Source: a virus. From it: DNA of 21,676 bases. The notes below the pieces were generated by a model, which was given only the letters and a program-made list of their open reading frames with translations, made no database searches and was not told where the DNA came from. The stretch lies in the IMG/VR virus record IMGVR_UViG_3300027816_000454, positions 1-21,676 of that record; one strand, 5' to 3'. The position numbers and the translations under genes were made by a program. Shown here in pieces: positions 1-6,197 of this stretch; positions within the stretch are counted from its first letter, which is position 1; every line of letters begins with the position of its first letter.

Positions 1-13
1 TATACACGTCAAC

Positions 14-103
14 CTTACACGAAACTTACAAGATTTGTTGCATTACTGCAACGCCGCTTGGTTGCCCTCCATTATCTACAGAATACTTACACGAACCTTA
101 CAA
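14..103 (+). repeat. Two 18-bp near-identical direct repeats
   Basis: CTTACACGAAACTTACAA (14-31) recurs as CTTACACGAACCTTACAA (86-103), differing at one base, with start points 72 bp apart. The repeats could be protein-binding sites or the remains of a terminal or recombination repeat. Confidence 0.6.
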
Positions 104-169
104 CTAAAATGAATACTTAATGATTAGTTGGGTAGGCTGGAAACCCTATAAGAGCCATTATGAGTACCT

Positions 170-222
170 TAGTACGTACCTAAAACGCCCCTATATATAG
201 AGGGTAAGTAGTGTAGTACGTA
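170..222 (+). repeat. TAGTACGTA direct repeat flanking a small hairpin
   Basis: TAGTACGTA occurs at 170-178 and again at 214-222. The first copy overlaps the palindrome GTACGTAC (172-179). Between the copies lies CCC-CTATATATAG-AGGG (about 188-204), a self-complementary core with C and G flanks that could form a cruciform. The arrangement suggests a small regulatory site, but no binding protein is known. Confidence 0.4.
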
Positions 223-388
223 TGTATTCAATTATTATCAATATATTATAGGTATATTCAATATAATATTACTAGTAATAATATATAAATAATAGGTAAA
301 TACTTGATATATATAATAATATATAATATATTAACTATTAATAATATATAATATGGGGGTATATATAATATATAAACTGTTATATACT

Positions 389-453
389 AATATACTATAT
401 ATACATGTAATACTAAAGTAATAATATACTATATATATATAATACTATAGTAT
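389..453 (+). repeat. 15-bp direct repeat and a 12-bp palindrome in the AT tract
   Basis: AATATACTATATATA occurs at 389-403 and 423-437 with start points 34 bp apart, followed by the perfect palindrome ATACTATAGTAT at 442-453. In so AT-rich a region some repetition is expected by chance, but a 15-base exact match is longer than I would expect. Confidence 0.4.
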
Positions 454-468
454 ATATATTAATATATG

Positions 469-516
469 CTTATATAATTATATTCTTATATAAATATATA
501 CTTATATAAATATATA
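469..516 (+). repeat. Three tandem 16-bp AT-rich iterons
   Basis: Three abutting 16-bp units lie at 469-484 (CTTATATAATTATATT), 485-500 and 501-516 (both CTTATATAAATATATA). The last two are identical. The first shares the first nine bases and diverges after that. Exactly spaced tandem units next to an AT-rich, easily melted tract are a common origin architecture (iterons plus unwinding element). No initiator gene is in the window to support this. Confidence 0.6.
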
Positions 517-536
517 ACCATGTTCAATTTCAAAAA

Positions 537-554
537 GGGGGGTTGGGGGGTTGG
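537..554 (+). other. G-block on the + strand, possible quadruplex
   Basis: The sequence reads G6-TT-G6-TT-GG in an otherwise AT-rich region. It has enough G runs for a two-layer intramolecular quadruplex, or for stronger intermolecular ones. It is the first of three such blocks within about 170 bp. Confidence 0.5.
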
Positions 555-626
555 TTTTATATTGCACTAACCCTTAAAACTATCTCATAATAATTAACTG
601 TTCCAGAACATTTCATTAAAAAGATT

Positions 627-640
627 CCCACCCACCCACC
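627..640 (-). other. Quadruplex motif on the minus strand
   Basis: The + strand is CCCACCCACCCACC, so the minus strand reads GGTGGGTGGGTGGG: four G runs separated by single T loops. This closely resembles very stable parallel quadruplexes, except that the first run has only two G. It lies between two G-blocks of opposite polarity. Confidence 0.55.
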
Positions 641-685
641 ACTATCGTGTTTAAATTGATTTTAAAAGGGTTTTAACAGCTTTTT

Positions 686-705
686 AGGGGGTAGGTAAGG
701 GGGTA
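686..705 (+). other. Second + strand G-block
   Basis: AGGGGGTAGGTAAGGGGGTA has G5, G2 and G5 runs with short loops; the next G pair is missing, so folding would be less complete than at the other two blocks. It is reported because of its spacing and shared character with the blocks at 537-554 and 627-640. Confidence 0.35.
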
Positions 706-773
706 GTAGCCTAACAGCCACAAAACGCCGTAAAACTCGTTTAAATGCGTTTACGTAAATTACTCAATATGAT

Positions 774-856
774 GACCTTTGTATATATATAAGGTCTAAG
801 CATCTCATTAACTAACTATCACCCCTTTGCGGGTACATTACTAATAAGTTTATTAG
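774..856 (+). promoter_or_regulatory. Structured leader of the tailspike gene
   Basis: Three inverted repeats precede the first gene: GACCTT (774-779) with AAGGTC (791-796) around an 11-nt TA-rich loop; ACCC (821-824) with GGGT (831-834); and CTAATAA (841-847) with TTATTAG (850-856). The last overlaps the Shine-Dalgarno AGGA (855-858) of the ATG at 865, so folding could limit ribosome access. None is followed by a T-run, so they are unlikely to be terminators. Confidence 0.45.
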
Positions 857-864
857 GACTATTA

Positions 865-2517
865 ATGGCAAAACTAACACTGAACACTATTGGGAGTAGA
901 TATGGGTCTATTGATGCGCTGAATGATAATTCAGACCTCATCGAAGCCGCATTTGAAAACACTCTCAGCCGAGATGGTACTGGCCCAAATAACATGCTGG
1001 CCAACCTAGACATGGATGACAATTCAATTTTGAATGTGGATCAATTCTATGCAAGTAAACTTTACCTTAATGGTGAAGTAGTAGTTCTTTCAGATTTAGC
1101 AATACTAAATAGGGTGAGTGTTAAAGACTTTGATGCTGTGGGTGATGGGGTAGCAGACGACACATTTGCAATTCAAGCCGCCGTTGATGCATGTTTTACA
1201 AGTGGTAAAACTGTGTATGTGGATGCAGGGACATACGCCGTAACCAGTATTAAGATTTATCCAAACACCATTCTTCAGTTTGATGCTAATGCAACATTTA
1301 AGCAAACAGCAAACGGGTTTGCCATTCGCACATCAACCAGCCCCTCTGTAACTGTCCCAACCACTTCTGTTCTTTATGCAAAGATTTTCAATGCACGAAT
1401 CAACATGAACAACTGCACTGGTGCAGGGATATTTTTAGAAGGTGCTCAATCATGTGTTGTTGACAATGCGATTATTACCAACGTAGGTAGCGGAACATTT
1501 ACGTACAACGATGGCGTAACTAACAACGCAAACTACCGCACATCAGCAATTATGATTAAGGGCATCACTGGTGTGGCTGGCCCTTACTACAACCAGATCA
1601 ACCATTGCCGAGCTAATGGAGGCGGTAGCTCAAACACTAACAGCGGTATTTGGCTCGGCACAACCATTGGTAGTACAGACAATCAACGAGCTAACCTAAA
1701 CCAAGTTAACCACTGCGTTTTTTCTTCGTTTGGTGAAGGCATCTCAATGTGGATAGGTAGCGACAATAGATTTATCCAACCAGAAGTTTCTAGCTGTGGA
1801 ACAGGCATTGTTGTTGGAAATCCAACCTTGTACACTTTGAATTCTAACGGAAATAGTTTTCACCAAGTTTATGCAGAAGCATGTACTTTAGGGATGAATC
1901 TAACGACCAGAAGTTTAGACTCCACTGTTTTTGGTTTTGCTTCGTTGTCTAGCACTACAACTGGTCTTGTAGACAGTGGTGAACGCACTTACGTTGCTGA
2001 ATTAAGGGCCACCTCTCAAATTGCAAATACACCACGGTCTTATCCGGGAGGGTTTATTCTTCCAAACCCCGGAACAGCAACTGCTGGAACATTAGTAAGC
2101 GAGTTGCTAGGATATTACGAAACTGGAACTTTTACCCCAATATTAGCAGATGACCAATCAGCGGGTAATGTTGCAACCATTGGTACTGCCAGTGGCTTGT
2201 ACACAAGAATTGGCAACCGAGTATTTGTGACCATCTCTCTTACAAACATAACCACCACAGGTATGACTGCTGGTAATCAAACATTTATTCGGGGACTACC
2301 TTGGAATGTAAATTCTACCACTGACCTTCGTTCGGCTGGTGCTGTTTCATTTGCGTTAATTACAACAGCCACTGGTAGCATTACTACTCGTGCAATTGCT
2401 GGAACTGATTACATCAGTCTATTTGAGCAAACAACCACAGGACAGGCAACACTTTTAGTTTCAAAGTACACCAGTGGCAGCGCAGACTTGTACATTGAAC
2501 TTTCTTACCAAGTGTAA
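865..2517 (+). CDS. Tailspike with pectate-lyase-type beta-helix
   Basis: This 550-aa protein is the probable receptor-binding tailspike, possibly a polysaccharide depolymerase. Residues 1-80 form a short N-terminal region (MAKLTLNTIGSRYGSIDALN...) of a kind I recall from many podovirus tail proteins, where it anchors the spike to the tail. Residues 86-100 (VKDFDAVGDGVADDT) are the classic entry motif of the pectate-lyase superfamily, followed by N-, G- and S-rich repeating strands typical of a right-handed beta-helix. From about residue 410, the sequence YYETGTFTPIL starts a beta-rich C-terminal domain of the type that trimerises or caps spikes. The start is supported by AGGA six bases upstream. 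No catalytic residues can be assigned by eye, so enzymatic activity is inference. GC content and codon choice look higher than in the lysis genes downstream. Confidence 0.85.
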   Translation: MAKLTLNTIGSRYGSIDALNDNSDLIEAAFENTLSRDGTGPNNMLANLDMDDNSILNVDQFYASKLYLNGEVVVLSDLAILNRVSVKDFDAVGDGVADDTFAIQAAVDACFTSGKTVYVDAGTYAVTSIKIYPNTILQFDANATFKQTANGFAIRTSTSPSVTVPTTSVLYAKIFNARINMNNCTGAGIFLEGAQSCVVDNAIITNVGSGTFTYNDGVTNNANYRTSAIMIKGITGVAGPYYNQINHCRANGGGSSNTNSGIWLGTTIGSTDNQRANLNQVNHCVFSSFGEGISMWIGSDNRFIQPEVSSCGTGIVVGNPTLYTLNSNGNSFHQVYAEACTLGMNLTTRSLDSTVFGFASLSSTTTGLVDSGERTYVAELRATSQIANTPRSYPGGFILPNPGTATAGTLVSELLGYYETGTFTPILADDQSAGNVATIGTASGLYTRIGNRVFVTISLTNITTTGMTAGNQTFIRGLPWNVNSTTDLRSAGAVSFALITTATGSITTRAIAGTDYISLFEQTTTGQATLLVSKYTSGSADLYIELSYQV

Positions 2518-2532
2518 TTACGAAAGCAGTAC

Positions 2533-2703
2533 ATGATAAAAATTGATTTTACTATTAATGGGTTTACAGATGCTTTGCATTTAGCTGACGATCACGGCTT
2601 GACTGATGTTGAAATTGAAGCCATGAAGCAAGCTAGATATGACAAGTGGGATGCTTTTGTCAAGAATCCCCCCATTGTAGTTGACGAGTCTGTTGAGGAG
2701 TAA
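2533..2703 (+). CDS. Small protein following the tailspike (56 aa)
   Basis: The reading frame encodes 56 aa, MIKIDFTINGFTDALHLADD then a charged segment (TDVEIEAMKQARYDKWDAFV) and an acidic end (ESVEE). It begins 15 bases after the spike stop and ends 2 bases before the next start, so it is part of the receptor-binding transcript. Its middle resembles small proteins often seen after phage tail fibre genes, some of which are fibre assembly helpers, but I do not recognise a family. The ribosome site is weak (GAAAG), suggesting translational coupling. No transmembrane segment is present. Confidence 0.65.
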   Translation: MIKIDFTINGFTDALHLADDHGLTDVEIEAMKQARYDKWDAFVKNPPIVVDESVEE

Positions 2704-2705
2704 TT

Positions 2706-4223
2706 ATGGCAAACAGATATTGGGTTGGTGGAACGGGGACATGGAATACTTCATCTACAACTAACTGGTCAGCATCTTCTGGCGGAGCTAGTGGGGCATC
2801 CGTTCCCACTGCTGCTGATTCTGTATTTTTTGACCAAGCTAGTACGTATACAGTTACACTAACTGGAGCATTAACTTGCTTAGATATTACAGTGTCCGCA
2901 GGTACAGTAACATTTTCTGGAAGTGGAACACCTACTATTAGTGGTTCTATGTCTTTAGTTGCAGCAACTGTTTGGAATGCTACAGGTTTAATTACATTTA
3001 ATGCTACAACAACTGGCAACACAATCACTACTAATGGCGTTAGTCTTTCAGCATCTATTACCTTTAACGGTGTAGGTGGTAGTTGGCAACTTGGAAGTGC
3101 ACTAACTACTGGTGCTACCCGTGTAACCACACTAACCGCTGGCACATTAGATTTGGCAAGCTATACGTTAACTAGTGGTTTGTTTACTTCTTCCAATACT
3201 AACACTAGGGTAATGGCTTTTGGTACTGGTAAGATGGTTATAACGGGCTTAAACGCATCGGTTTGGACAACATCCATATCGACAGGTTTGACCATGACCG
3301 GAACAAGGACGGTTGAATTCACCGGGGTTGGCACAGCCGGACAAACTCGCACTATAACCGGAGGGTCTACTACCACTGACGGAACTGCTGCAAATGCAGT
3401 TAATATGTATTTTAAAGCTGGTGTGGATATTATTTCACTTGGTACTGGAAACCGTGTGTACGGAACACTGGATTTCACTGGGTTTTCTGGTTCAACAATT
3501 GCTAACATTGCGCCGCAAATTTATGGTGATTTAGTGCTTTCTACGGGTATGACTGTTACTAGCGGCACTAACATATGGACTTTTGTTGCAACCACATCAC
3601 AAACTATTACCACTAACGGAAAAACTATTGACAACCCAATTAGGTTCAATGGTATTGGCGGCACTTGGGCAATGCAAGATGCACTGACGCTTGGTTCAAC
3701 TCGCAACTTGACAATGACTAACGGCACGTTGCAACTCAAATCTGGCACAACAAATACAGTCGGAGCACTTCTCACCGCAGGTACAAACCAAAAGTTTCTT
3801 CAATCCACAACGCCGGGAACGCAAGCTACTTTATCCGACTCAAGCGATACAAACAGTGTCAACTATTTGACCATCCGAGACATTAACGCTACAGGCGGTG
3901 CAATATTTGAAGCTTATGTTACTAATAATAACGTAAATGCTGGCAATAATACAGGTTGGGATTTTTATCCAGTTACAAATTCTATTTATGATAGTTTACA
4001 GTTACGTGGTTACACAGGAACAGTAACTGATATGTTGTTACAATATTATAAAGCAAATGGTGCTACTAGTAATAGTTTACAAGATGCAGAGTCTCAGTTT
4101 TTAATTATTAAAGGTTATACTTTAGGTAGTAATACCGATAAGTGGTATGCTTATTTACGTAGTTTAAGTTTTACTGGAACTGTTACTGACATGTTATTTG
4201 ACTATTGGAAAGACCCTGTATAA
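2706..4223 (+). CDS. Beta-rich fibre-like protein with twin C-terminal motifs
   Basis: This is a 505-aa protein rich in T, S, G, N and V with few charges, as expected for a repetitive beta-structure exposed on the virion. The N-terminus MANRYWVGGTGTWN is familiar from phage structural proteins. A repeat unit appears twice: near residues 100-155 (TITTNGVSLSASITFNGVGG...) and near 296-350 (TITTNGKTIDNPIRFNGIGG...). The C-terminus holds two copies of another motif, LQLRGYTGTVTDMLLQYYK near residues 429-447 and LRSLSFTGTVTDMLFDYWK near 484-502. Strong GAGGAG lies five bases before the ATG. It probably works with the spike in host binding. Base usage changes along the gene: a GC-richer patch near 3240-3380 and an AT-richer end after about 3960. 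Function is inferred from composition and position. Confidence 0.75.
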   Translation: MANRYWVGGTGTWNTSSTTNWSASSGGASGASVPTAADSVFFDQASTYTVTLTGALTCLDITVSAGTVTFSGSGTPTISGSMSLVAATVWNATGLITFNATTTGNTITTNGVSLSASITFNGVGGSWQLGSALTTGATRVTTLTAGTLDLASYTLTSGLFTSSNTNTRVMAFGTGKMVITGLNASVWTTSISTGLTMTGTRTVEFTGVGTAGQTRTITGGSTTTDGTAANAVNMYFKAGVDIISLGTGNRVYGTLDFTGFSGSTIANIAPQIYGDLVLSTGMTVTSGTNIWTFVATTSQTITTNGKTIDNPIRFNGIGGTWAMQDALTLGSTRNLTMTNGTLQLKSGTTNTVGALLTAGTNQKFLQSTTPGTQATLSDSSDTNSVNYLTIRDINATGGAIFEAYVTNNNVNAGNNTGWDFYPVTNSIYDSLQLRGYTGTVTDMLLQYYKANGATSNSLQDAESQFLIIKGYTLGSNTDKWYAYLRSLSFTGTVTDMLFDYWKDPV

Positions 4224-4438
4224 TGTCTGAAATAAGCCACAAAGAAATTTATGAGCGACTTATTGCTGTTGAAAACAAAGTTGATACAGTTGCACAAAAT
4301 ACTAAAGATGTAGTAAACGCTTTTCATGCAGCACAAGGGGCATTTGTTGTTTTAGAATGGATTTCTAAAATAGCTAAACCTTTATTATTTATTGTTGGTC
4401 TTTCTACTGTTTGTGTAACGTGGTGGAATAACAGATGA
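4223..4438 (+). CDS. Small membrane protein, holin-like
   Basis: The protein has 71 aa. An N-terminal amphipathic segment (EIYERLIAVENKVDTVAQNT, residues 8-27) looks like a short coiled coil, and one hydrophobic segment spans about residues 41-66, ending in WWNNR. The start at 4223 overlaps the previous stop (TAATG); an ATG 18 bases upstream in the same frame is less likely because it lies inside the fibre gene without need. This layout matches small phage membrane proteins often annotated as holins. As it lies three genes upstream of the endolysin beside a better holin candidate, its role could be holin, antiholin or structural. Confidence 0.7.
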   Translation: MSEISHKEIYERLIAVENKVDTVAQNTKDVVNAFHAAQGAFVVLEWISKIAKPLLFIVGLSTVCVTWWNNR

Positions 4439-4890
4439 TTGCTGAACTTGCTGCTGCTAATGCAGCTTTTCAAGTTATTAAAACTGCATTAAACAACGGT
4501 AAAGAACTATCAGCTATTGGTGGTAAAGTTTTTGATTATTTTGATAATAAAGCAAAAATACAAGAAAAAGCTACTAAGAAAACAAATAAAAATGGTGATC
4601 GTTCGGATATGGAAGAATTTATGGCTCTTGAGCAGCTTAATGCCCAAGAGACTGAGTTACGTGAACGTATGATATATGCAGGTCGCCCCGGTCTTTGGGA
4701 AGATTGGATAAAGTTTCAAGCACAAGCTGCTAGCCGTAGACGTAGAAATAAAGAAATTGCTGCACGAAATGCACTAATTCGCAAACAAAAAATAAGTGAT
4801 TTGATTGACGTTATAGTTCTATCTGTAGCATTTATTATTTTGGCTATACTAATATTGTATGGTATTTATATTTACGTTGTATATTTTTAA
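4435..4890 (+). CDS. Tail-anchored membrane protein of the lysis region
   Basis: The protein has 151 aa: an alanine-rich N-terminus (MIAELAAANAAFQVIKTALN), a charged central stretch with the recognisable phrase MIYAGRPGLWEDWIKFQ (residues 79-95), an arginine/lysine-rich helix (100-118), and a single C-terminal transmembrane segment (about 122-151) ending in aromatic residues. Similar proteins occur beside lysis and tail genes in aquatic phages, from memory, without known function. The Lys/Arg belt just before the membrane segment favours a cytoplasmic N-terminus. It overlaps the upstream gene by ATGA. It may be a lysis regulator or a spanin-like factor, but no lipobox or classic Rz pattern is visible. 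Confidence 0.65.
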   Translation: MIAELAAANAAFQVIKTALNNGKELSAIGGKVFDYFDNKAKIQEKATKKTNKNGDRSDMEEFMALEQLNAQETELRERMIYAGRPGLWEDWIKFQAQAASRRRRNKEIAARNALIRKQKISDLIDVIVLSVAFIILAILILYGIYIYVVYF

Positions 4891-4902
4891 TAGGAAGAGT
4901 AT

Positions 4903-5313
4903 ATGTTTCCATTAGCTGCAATATTAGATGTTGGTACTAAACTTATAGATAAACTTATTCCTGATCCGCAAGCTAAAGCACAAGCACAACTTGATTTAGC
5001 TAAAATGGCACAGGATGGTGAGTTAGCTAGATTAACTAACGACACTAAACTATATGAGATAGAACAAACTGCTGTATCAAATAGGTGGCAAGCTGACATG
5101 GGGTCAGATTCTTGGTTGTCTAAAAACATTCGACCAATGGCCCTTATTGCAATTTTTGTAGCATACTTTGTATTTACAATGATGAGTGCTTATGGATATA
5201 ACGCACAAGAATCATACGTACAGTTACTAGGTCAATGGGGACAAATTATTTTCTTAGCTTATTTTGGCGGTAGAACTGTTGAAAAATTAGCAGATATGCG
5301 GAGTAATAAATGA
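4903..5313 (+). CDS. Holin candidate, GTA 3TM-type
   Basis: This 136-aa protein resembles the three-transmembrane holin family first described in gene transfer agents. The N-terminus FPLAAILDVGTKLIDKLIPD is followed by an Ala/Gln-rich helical segment (PQAKAQAQLDLAKMAQDGEL), then NRWQADMGSDSWLSKNIRP, which marks the approach to the membrane. Two clear hydrophobic segments follow at about residues 79-97 and 107-123, with the N-terminal amphipathic helix as the possible third. It is directly upstream of the endolysin and overlaps it by ATGA, the expected holin-endolysin pair. AGGAAGAG lies before the ATG. Family assignment is from motif memory; holin activity is inference. Confidence 0.75.
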   Translation: MFPLAAILDVGTKLIDKLIPDPQAKAQAQLDLAKMAQDGELARLTNDTKLYEIEQTAVSNRWQADMGSDSWLSKNIRPMALIAIFVAYFVFTMMSAYGYNAQESYVQLLGQWGQIIFLAYFGGRTVEKLADMRSNK

Positions 5314-5765
5314 AACTATCCAATAACTTTACACTTGAAGAATTAATTAAATCAGAGACAGCAATACGCCGTGGCATTAATAATACTCCTTCCTCTAGTG
5401 TCGTTGAAAATTTACAACAACTGGTTACTAACGTGCTGCAACCCATACGGGATAAGTTTGGCCCCATTACTGTAACTAGTGGTTATCGTTCAGCACAGTT
5501 AAATGTAGCTATAGGTGGTAGTGCTACTAGTGACCATGTATTAGGCATGGCAGCAGACATTGAAGTTCTTGGATTAGACAACAAAGTTTTAGCGCAATAT
5601 GTCCAAAATAATATTAAATTTACGCAATTAATATTAGAATTTTACACTGAGGGTGATCCTCACAGTGGTTGGGTACATATTAGTTATGATAAAGATGATT
5701 TAAAACAAGAAGTATTAACCGCCGTTAAACGTAACGGTAAAACAGTTTATTTAAAAGGAATCTAA
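5310..5765 (+). CDS. Endolysin, M15-family zinc peptidase
   Basis: This 151-aa protein is a probable peptidoglycan-cleaving peptidase (D-Ala-D-Ala carboxypeptidase or L-Ala-D-Glu endopeptidase type) that degrades the cell wall at lysis. The zinc signature is visible: SDHVLGMAAD gives H76 and D83, WVHIS gives H123, and E110 in LILE fits the catalytic acid. The upstream VTSGYRS at 55-61 is the conserved arginine-bearing block of the family. The length is typical of a single-domain M15 enzyme, with no separate cell-wall-binding domain and no signal peptide, so it needs a holin to reach its substrate. It overlaps the holin gene by four bases. Confidence 0.88.
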   Translation: MKLSNNFTLEELIKSETAIRRGINNTPSSSVVENLQQLVTNVLQPIRDKFGPITVTSGYRSAQLNVAIGGSATSDHVLGMAADIEVLGLDNKVLAQYVQNNIKFTQLILEFYTEGDPHSGWVHISYDKDDLKQEVLTAVKRNGKTVYLKGI

Positions 5766-5766
5766 A

Positions 5767-5934
5767 ATGCCATTAAAAGAAGGTAAAAGTAAATCAGCTA
5801 TTTCTAAAAACATTAAAAAAGAAATGGATAGTGGTAAAAGTCAAAAGCAAGCTGTAGCAATTGCTATGTCTAAAGCAGGTAAAAGTCTGCCAAAACGAGG
5901 CGAACGAACTGCTAAAAATAAAGCTAAAAAATGA
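5767..5934 (+). CDS. Tiny lysine-rich protein (55 aa)
   Basis: The sequence begins MPLKEGKSKSAISKNIKKEM and continues DSGKSQKQAVAIAMSKAGKS before a Lys/Arg-rich tail. It is strongly basic, with no membrane segment. The phrase QKQAVAIAMSKAG occurs in small proteins found widely in phages and bacteria of unknown function. It begins one base after the endolysin stop and overlaps the next gene by ATGA. It is first in a run of very small basic genes and might bind nucleic acid, but this is inferred from charge only. Confidence 0.7.
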   Translation: MPLKEGKSKSAISKNIKKEMDSGKSQKQAVAIAMSKAGKSLPKRGERTAKNKAKK

Positions 5935-6197
5935 AGCTCGCTTACATAATTTGGGAAGATGCATCTGAATTAGATGTAACTGCATGGACATTTCAAGACG
6001 AAGGATTTGTGTATGTGCCAGTGTTATGTAAGCAAGTAGGGTGGGTTGTTTATGATGGCCCCGAAGGTATTATTCTTACGCAAGCAGTTACTAGTAATGG
6101 TGAAATAGCTAGACGTAATCAAATACCTAAACAAATGATTAGGAGTATCGAATGGTTGACCGAACCAAGTTCCTTGATGGCAGCGGCAAGCGAGTAA
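5931..6197 (+). CDS. Conserved small beta-rich protein (88 aa)
   Basis: The 88-aa product MKLAYIIWEDASELDVTAWT continues with alternating hydrophobic strands (FVYVPVLCKQVGWVVYDG, IILTQAV) and IPKQMIRSIEWL near the end. This strand order (VGWVVYDGPEGIILTQAV then IPKQMI) recurs in small phage proteins that I recall only as hypothetical; it suggests a small beta-barrel. Its end overlaps the start of the next gene by 46 bases in another frame, and the Shine-Dalgarno of that gene lies inside it, so the two are translated together. Confidence 0.7.
   Translation: MKLAYIIWEDASELDVTAWTFQDEGFVYVPVLCKQVGWVVYDGPEGIILTQAVTSNGEIARRNQIPKQMIRSIEWLTEPSSLMAAASE
6141..6145 (+). promoter_or_regulatory. Ribosome binding site fixing the small terminase start
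   Basis: AGGAG lies six bases before the ATG at 6152, inside the upstream gene. It supports the 46-base overlap as genuine rather than choosing a later start. Confidence 0.7.

Larger units (their letters stand above)
1..864. other. Gene-free AT-rich region; candidate origin, genome end or control region
   Basis: No credible coding sequence occurs on either strand here, although the rest of the window is almost wall-to-wall coding. Bases about 1-225 are mixed sequence with short direct repeats. Bases about 225-525 are nearly pure A/T made of TATA-type motifs. Bases about 530-705 alternate G-rich and C-rich blocks in an AT background. Bases about 770-864 form a leader with several inverted repeats before the tailspike gene. 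A long unwinding-prone AT tract with iterons and structured G-blocks is typical of replication origins or of the non-coding ends of small phage genomes. The role is inferred from composition only. Confidence 0.7.

Noticed and set aside
225-525. Sigma-70 type -10 boxes in the AT tract
   Set aside because: TATAAT-like strings are everywhere in so AT-rich a sequence and I found none with a -35 at correct spacing.
569-672. AACCCTT (569-575) and AAGGGTT (666-672) inverted repeat enclosing the C-block
   Set aside because: Only seven bases long with a loop of about 90 bases, so it is likely to be chance.
801-834. T7-type RNA polymerase promoter before the spike gene
   Set aside because: A faint resemblance to TAATACGACTCACTATAGGG is seen, but the core does not match and no matching copies are found before other late genes.
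1-864. tRNA gene or CRISPR array in the left non-coding region
   Set aside because: No cloverleaf arms, no conserved T-loop sequence, and no spaced repeats of CRISPR type; the iterons are directly abutting.
2660-3775. Three minus-strand open frames opposite the fibre gene
   Set aside because: They are Val/Pro-rich mirror images of a Thr/Gly/Asn-rich repetitive gene and have no support from context; the whole block is on the + strand.
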